From the NCBI GenBank assembly GCA_035578175.1, contig JAQMRL010000006.1:58569001-58633000 (forward strand): a stretch of 64,000 nt of DNA, in the 5' to 3' direction. The DNA comes from Catonia carolina (taxonomy: Eukaryota > Arthropoda > Insecta > Hemiptera > Achilidae). Numbering within the stretch: position 1 is the first letter of the stretch; each line of letters starts with the position of its first letter. The notes beneath the pieces are model-generated. The model did no database searches, had not been told where the DNA came from, and worked only from the letters and a program-made list of their open reading frames with translations. Positions 58,036 to 64,000 of this stretch are shown here, one piece after another. Position numbers and translations under genes: made by a program.

Positions 58036-58544
58036 AATGTTTAAACTTTGAGTAAAACAAAAAAAAATTAAATTACATTTACTTACATGAAATGAAATAA
58101 CAATATTACCAGATAATTCAATAGTACATTAATAATTAATTCTGTACAGATCCTTGTATTTTCCTCGTGACTTAAAAGATTTTCTTGACTGAGAAACAAT
58201 ATCCGATGAATAGCTAACAAAATCAATGGAGTTAGATCTCACTATTAATTAATTTGACTGAAAGTTGTCTGTTTTTGTTCAGGCAGGATTAATAATGGTA
58301 ATTTTATGTGGATTCGAGTCAGTCAATTTAGACCAATACTGCTGACAAGCTGTCTAAGAGTATACGTTGCAATATTCTTATTAAATATTTTAAATATGTT
58401 TTGATATTTTTAATTTTATTTCGAATTTATGTTTAAATATAAATTTTATTTGTAATCAGTTATTTTTATTTAAGCTTTTATTATTATATTAGTTGTAAAA
58501 TTTATTTTATTTTATTTATTTTTTGCTAGGTTAGGATCAGCAAT
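58036..58544. other. AT-rich sequence, no gene seen
   Basis: Nothing recognisable. Confidence 0.5.
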
Positions 58545-58960
58545 TAATCACATGCAATGACTTAATTTTTCTTTTTTCTTTTTCAGTTTGTGCATTTGAT
58601 GGTATTTTAACATTTTCTCGGAACTCCATTTTCGCAACTCTTCTGTTAGTGCTTGTTTGGTGTTTTTCCTCCGGTTGGAGTTTAATCTGCAATCTTTTTT
58701 GTTAATAATTATTTGTTGTTCTTCTCTAGTCATTATTTTTCGTTCCGTGATACCTTCAATTATCTTTTCAATTTCGCTTGTTCAACTTGTTTTCTTGGAG
58801 ATCTTCGATTTCCTTCCCCAAGTTCTTAGGGTTCTTGAATTTTCCTCCAATTTTAAGATTCACATGGATAGTCTGTTGTCGTCGATCCTTTTTAAGTGCT
58901 ATTCTATTTATTTTGTTGAAAACTGTATACCCTACTTTAAAAATAAAAACTTTCAAATTA
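58545..58960 (-). mobile_element. CR1-like LINE tail (family Q), fragment
   Basis: Reverse-strand pieces are KFKNPKNLGKEIEDLQENKL and then, in another frame, ELRKWSSEKMLKYHQMHKLK with a lysine-rich end KKKKEKL. The 'EIxDL...' spacer and the 'xWSxExMxxYxxxxK' basic terminus parallel those of the 45410 copy. Support is moderate because of frameshifts. Confidence 0.5.
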
Positions 58961-59159
58961 CTTATGTTTTATAATGCTAAGCGTTAAGTTGAATCTTAAA
59001 ATAATTACGCTAAAGACGAAGAAATATTTTACATTCATAGATAAATAAGTTTCAAAGGAATAAAAACCACAATAATTTGAATATCTTAATCATTAAAGTA
59101 TTAAAACCGAAGCTAAGTTGAAATTATTATTTTCATATAACATTTTTCTTTTTTTGCGT

Positions 59160-59690
59160 GTTTGGTCTCAATGTACCACTTTAGCCAGTTTAGAAGCCGT
59201 TAGCTTGCGATGTTGCTCCTTCAAGCATTCAAAACGCATTTGGCGAACTTCCTCTGAATAAACTCATACCGGTCTTTTAGGTACAATTGTGGTAAGTCGA
59301 ATGGTGTGGTCTTTGATTATCTTTTCGTATTTGGGTGATTTTTCAACTAAGTCCTGTTCAGTTAATTTTAGCTTTTGCGTGTCCTTTAGTGGTAGGCCTA
59401 CTTCATTATACCAAGTATATTGGATCTGGGATTTGGATTTCAACGTGTATTTGACTATTTTTTCTTTGTAAACTTGGTCGTTCGGTAGTAGGCTAAATAA
59501 TCTGTATTGATTTTGTCAACTTTGTGTTTTTTTACCAATGCATGTTCTGAGAATCCTGCGTTCTATTTTTCTGCACGACTCCTTGACGGCTTGACAATTG
59601 ATCCATGCTATTGTTTTTCTACCATGTAAAACTTTGGTTCTTAGAGTAGTTTTTTAGTGTTTAATTTTCGTGTTAACCGAGAGTGATTTC
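59160..59690 (-). mobile_element. CR1-like LINE C-terminal relic
   Basis: Reverse-strand translation reads KVLHGRKTIAWINCQAVKES, CRKIERRILRTCIGKK, then after a stop YRLFSLLPNDQVYKEKIVKY and 'YTWYNEVGLPLKDTQ', and finally VYSEEVRQMRFECLKEQHRK. 'ERxILRxIxG' and 'YRxxxNxxxYxxI' are the blocks that precede the family Q tail. It lies just upstream (on its strand) of the 58545-58960 fragment, so both may come from one old insertion. Confidence 0.6.
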
Positions 59691-60029
59691 TTATTGTAAA
59701 CGTTCCGGGTGAATTTTGTCCTGTTTTAAGTTTGTTCAGTCTATAATTCCATATTCTGTATTTTCATACTAAAATATTAAAATATATTTTTATATAATTA
59801 TATATTTTCGTAAGAGTTTTTCAGACGAGTGTAAAATAATTGTCTTCACTTAAGGTGAACGTTATGTTATGTGCAATAATTAGTATTTTTTTTATGCTAC
59901 TTGAACAGGTAGCTATAATGGTTTTGTATATGTCTGCATAAACACATTGTTTAATAGTGTGTATTTTATGATATCTAAACACAAATATACATTACAACAC
60001 AAAATGGATGGTGTTAAAAGCGTTCGGAG
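59691..60029. other. AT-rich sequence, no gene seen
   Basis: Nothing recognisable. Confidence 0.5.
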
Positions 60030-60310
60030 AAAGAGAGACAGAAAGATAGATGGAGGAACAAAGAGGAGAGTTTGAGAGTGCTGCGTCGAACCTCTTACTC
60101 CATACAACAGAGTAGAGTGTGCAGTGCGGCGAGTGTTCCTTTGATGCGGTAACTATGGCAACCGGGGGATCTGCAATGTAATTGGGAGGAGATCAAACAG
60201 TCTCTTCTATTACTACACCGAATGTTTGCTTCACAAAAAAATGTTGACGATAACGAACGGTTTTTTGATTCGTCTATCATGGTGGCAGTGAAAAAAGGAA
60301 ACTGGTAAGT
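60030..60310. promoter_or_regulatory. GC-richer, purine-rich patch of unknown role
   Basis: 60100-60180 includes GCAGTGCGGCGAGTGTTCC and GATGCGGTAACTATGGCAAC, with composition unlike its flanks. The only ATG-initiated frame there is a few codons long. Being a promoter or 5' UTR is a guess from composition alone. Confidence 0.15.
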
Positions 60311-60749
60311 GGGGAGGGAATGAAAAGGGGAAATTCTAACAGAGGAAAGAACTTTGATTCAGATAAATTAAAGAGAAAGGAAGAATCGTGATGTATTGAC
60401 CAAAAAGAAATCTTTTTAATTATTTTTTTCTATTTTTGGAACAGATAAGTTTATATGTAACTTCAATCGAATTCATTGTCCATGTAACAAAATAATAGAC
60501 TACTGTACATTTATAAAAATACGACTAACAACAAATATCAAATTAAGTCATTAATATTGTTTCAAAAAAACTTTTAAAGTAAAAAAAATTATACTGTTTC
60601 AAAATTATGAACTTTTATAAACGTTTTCATTCAAAAGTAATGAAATAATAACTATAATGCTGCGTCCTGCTGCTTGAAATTAATTCTATTTTTTAAGCCT
60701 CAATTGTAGCACTGTAATAAACTTTCAGTATTTAGCGGATCTTTTGATT

Positions 60750-60895
60750 TGTTTTCTTTTATTCCACATCTTCTTCATATTCTTCATTATGTTATGTTGT
60801 CGAAATTTTCTGGTTATTAGTGGCAATTGAATTTTTGGGTCTTCTAGTATTGGCCCATCTTCTCGTCTTAGAATCATGTTATACGTTTAAAACGA
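60750..60895 (-). mobile_element. Possible family Q LINE end
   Basis: Reverse-strand translation reads MILRREDGPILEDPKIQLPL, ITRKFRQHNIMKNMKKMWNK, RKQ. The basic end 'RxHxxxMKxxxxMWxKRK' is like the terminus of family Q elements. The fragment is short and the call uncertain. Confidence 0.3.
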
Positions 60896-60939
60896 AATTA
60901 CCTAATAATTAAAACGAGCTCATTGTTGATCTATACACA

Positions 60940-61014
60940 CCAGATTTACCAACTGCCCCGATTCGAAGACTGAAACGACTCTGGAGTAGGGATATCATGA
61001 GACGTCAAAATTAA
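60940..61014 (+). mobile_element. Jockey LINE terminal codons
   Basis: PDLPTAPIRRLKRLWSRDIM followed by RRQN and a stop is an intact jockey C-terminal signature of 24 codons. Upstream sequence is not jockey, so it is a minimal 5'-truncated insertion. Confidence 0.7.
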
Positions 61015-62934
61015 AGAAAAATAAAATTAAGTAAATAATTAACAAAATAATGAACTAACTTAATGATTACGGTCAAAGTACTGTTTTCAGCGGTTGTTTA
61101 ACATGTTAAATCTTACGTTCATATGTAAGGAAATTGATATACGAGTATGTTCATTTCTTTTTAAGAAAAAAATTTACGTAATTTTTTCCTGCGGATTTCA
61201 GACGTTTTGGTTTTCTTTAATGTAGTTTCAAATGTTCACATAAAATGTAAAATTTCCCTAAAGGTTTTGAGAAATTTGAAAAAAAAGATAACATGGAGAT
61301 GTGTAAGAGGTTGAACTTCCCTTAACGGATTTAATTTCTTCATTAGTAATATTTTGAAGACATCTCTCACTAAGACAAAAACTGAGTAGGCAGATTGGAG
61401 AATAATCAAACATCATACCATGTAGAATAATCTACAGACATTTAGACATCATGATTTGCTGAGATTTATTTTCATTATTTTTTTCATAATTTAAGTTATG
61501 ACGCTATCAGGGTTTAATGGTTTGTGAATTTAAATTTGTAATTTTAGAATCGGCATTTACCGCTTTAATTACTATATTATAATAAGCAAACATGGTGTAA
61601 GTGAAATTTCTTACAGAAATATTTTTATATCTCTTTGTCGTATAAGTTACATATTCAAAAGTTTTTCAAATATAGCCTATATTTGAGATATTATTATGTG
61701 TGGGTATTTAAGCTCGGATGAACTAACTGAATATTAGCAGTCATTTTGAATAAAAAATTATTCAGGAAGATTTTAACGTAATAAAATCTCTTAAATATAA
61801 TATAGGATAGGTAAAAATGTAGGTATTTCTCGGAGGATAATCCTTTGAACGTTGTGTTGTAATATTAACTTTATCGCAAAAATCATTGTATTTTAAGTCA
61901 TAATTAATACTCACAACATATCTAGGCTACTCATTGTTCAATGAGAGCAGATCATAGACTTTCAGTAACAAAAAAATTTCAATTTTGATGATTTCATTAA
62001 AATTTAAGCGTAAATGTCAAAAAATTAATTATATTTTTTCCTATAAAGTAAGACTATTAAACATTATTTTAAGTGTAAGTATTATTACTTGAAATTCTGT
62101 TTTGGACTAAAACACGGAGGTGTCTCAATGTACAAAGTCGTTGTAGGGCTATATAGTTTGAAAGCAATAAAAAAGCGAAAGCGGGAGGTTTTAGGTTTGC
62201 AAGAAAGGATAAGAAGAAGAACGGTAGCGTAAGGAGAAGGAAGATTCTGTCCTTTATAGCTGGTGAAAAAAGCTGGCTACGACATCGCGAACCCCTCTGT
62301 CAACACAAGTATGAGAAAGAAGGAAAGAGTACTGAAGGGGATGCATGCGATAGAAAGCAATAACTCCATCCCATGGAAACCATGAAGAAACCACCCCTAT
62401 CCATATTCAACCACCTCTGACTGTTGGTACATTTAACAAACGTAGTTTCAAAGTGTATTTAATTCTGTAATTTTATCTTCTGGGTTTATTGTTTCCCCTG
62501 AGAGCGATTTTATTAATAGCCTCTACATGCTTATCAATTAGATTTATACTTGGACATATCAAATATTGAATACGCACTTTTAATTTATCAAATGTTATCT
62601 TTATAACATGAATAATAGCAAGGTATAGGAGGTAAATACAAAAATCTGTACCCTGAAAACCTACGAGTATTACGTCCTAATTAGAATTTCATATCGATCT
62701 TGTACCTGTATTACATACCTGTTGGTAAACGTTAAATTTTCGATAAGTTTATCTTAATCTACACAGGAGTTTGATATTTGATAAAACTTTTGATTGTTAT
62801 TTTGTAGCGTAATTAATTGGAACTCTCATATCACTTTTTAAAAAAAGTATTATTCAAACTGATAATGTGATTATGGAATATTTTAATCAATTATTGATTA
62901 AGGCCTACAGTTTGACAATAGCTATACCTCAACG
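61015..62934. other. Mostly AT-rich sequence, no gene seen
   Basis: A less AT-rich purine-rich patch at 62160-62420 (AAGCGAAAGCGGGAGG, GGATGCATGCGATAG, CCATCCCATGGAAACCATG) is unexplained. Otherwise nothing recognisable. Confidence 0.5.
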
Positions 62935-63137
62935 AACTCAAGACTGCAGATGAGATCTTAGCCAAGGTCGGGTGTGAGGTTGCTCCTTCGCTAAGTCACA
63001 CTGTTCCACCGAACTCCAGCTGACTTTTTGTTAGGCTGTCAACCACAGCGGGACCACAACGTGACTACGCAGGATACGATTAACGAAAGTCAATTGGCTC
63101 TGTGCTGTGATCTAGGTCACTATGCTCCACCTATATT
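62935..63137 (-). mobile_element. tRNA-derived SINE family F, copy 2
   Basis: It is the same element as 19165-19385: plus-strand order 'GAGATCTTAGCCAAGGTCGG', 'GTGTGAGGTTGC', 'GTTCCACCGAACTCCAGCTG', 'ACTTTTTGTTAGGCTGTCAA', 'ACGCAGGATACGATTAACGA', 'GTGATCTAGGTCACTATGCT'. The reverse-strand head has the A box in AGCATAGTGACCTAGATC and the B box in GTTAATCGTATCCTGCG. Confidence 0.78.
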
Positions 63138-64000
63138 TGTAATTTCTAGTTCGTTATGGTATAATCTTTATTTTCTTTAAGTGCATATCCGTTCCAAATG
63201 TTAGTGACCAGCATGGAAATTCTTACTTTGTTCGTTTCAGTGTGTAAAAGCTCTTTTGAGTTCTTTCCAGACCAAGTTCTCAGATTTCAAAGGTAAAAGA
63301 AATCTGATAATTCAGTACGCCTATTATAATCGGTAGCGCATAATCAATAATCGTACCATACGTCTAGTTATCTGTAAATATTTTCATAACCTACCAAGTC
63401 ATTTTGTATGTAGTAGGTCTTTCAGCATTATCGAGAGAAGGGAACTTACAGTTTACTATATTGATTATAGTTTTTCTTAGAGTTATTGAGGTCTTAGCAT
63501 TCCTGTTGGAATTTAAAGCCGTAAATATCAACAACATTGAAGTAGCCTATACTATATCTGAAATGTGATTTTATTAAAGAATGCTTCATGCCCTGTGTAC
63601 ATCACAAAAAACAAATGAGGTGGTTTATTAGAATGCTTATCAAAAAAAGAGGTTTTAATACTGTTGAATGCAGAAAATTTTTGTAGGTTTACTTAGGATA
63701 TATTTTCCGAGCTGTCCAAAACCACTTCAGATTGCAATGAAGAACAAAATTTAAGATCAGAGTGTTGACAGGTTTCCTGGTCGAATAACGTAAGGGGTTG
63801 GATCGGAATTCGCCTGAAAAGGAATAGGGAAGAAATTGTCTTAATGGTAGCCAAAATTAGGGGCACCTGACATGGTATGTGAAGATGGAGGAGGAGGATA
63901 GAAAGAGTAAAGTGTTGCAAAGAGGGTAGGTAAGGGAGAGAGGAAGGAGGGAGAAAGACGGACAGAGAAAGAGAAAGAAGGAAATTATCGAGACATCCAG
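63138..64000. other. No gene seen; purine-rich right edge
   Basis: The last 120 bases are strongly purine-biased (GGAGGAGGATAGAAAGAG, AGAGAGGAAGGAGGGAGAAA). Both strands lack a recognisable protein. Confidence 0.55.

Noticed and set aside
60145..60170. X-box-like motif GGTAAC...GGCAAC
   Set aside because: The two halves are in direct rather than inverted orientation, so they do not form an RFX X-box.

Overview
The window is very AT-rich (roughly 70% A+T by eye) eukaryotic DNA with no host protein-coding gene that I can support. What it contains is a graveyard of interspersed repeats: 5'-truncated jockey-clade LINE tails, RTE-like and CR1-like LINE tails, several tRNA-derived SINE families, TA-flanked pogo-like short DNA elements and a foldback element. 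Jockey-clade elements are an arthropod hallmark, so an insect is the best guess. A hemipteran is possible, but the sequence alone does not prove it. The window is most easily read as intergenic or large-intron sequence.

Layout. 1-7.9 kb: a 400-bp interspersed repeat (family B) interrupted by a foldback element, a jockey tail, a 29-bp direct-repeat pair, a TTC-tailed SINE, a 566-bp tandem duplication, and two head-to-head SINEs. 7.9-18 kb: AT-only stretches, a 38-nt alternating purine/pyrimidine tract, three consecutive jockey tails (9.9-11.8 kb), a SINE with a perfect 12-bp target-site duplication, a repeat split by a LINE insertion and then expanded by an AAT microsatellite, a CpG-rich promoter-like patch at 16 kb, and an RTE-like relic. 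18-32 kb: a GC-rich island at 21 kb that carries 24 nt of 28S rRNA spanning the R2 retrotransposon target site and is fused to a truncated jockey copy; two further jockey copies of one subfamily in opposite orientations at 22 and 27.5 kb; a perfect 106-bp direct repeat; inverted SINE copies; and the longest intact ORF, 214 codons of an RTE-clade reverse transcriptase. 32-47 kb: CR1-like tails, another jockey relic, a pogo-like element, and a LINE copy with a genomic poly(A) tail. 47-64 kb: a second pogo-like element, an unassigned 137-codon open frame followed by a perfect hairpin, tandem SINEs, more jockey and CR1-like tails, and long stretches of featureless AT-rich sequence.

The elements probably worked together by LINE machinery mobilising SINEs. 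Two SINE groups share a common 3' tail, which suggests one partner LINE. All LINE copies are 5'-truncated and nearly all are frameshifted, so none is autonomous here. A striking background feature is a dispersed palindrome TAGGCCTA, seen about twenty times where chance predicts fewer than one, together with many TAGGCTA/TAGCCTA variants. Coordinates of degenerate repeats are approximate because they were read by eye.
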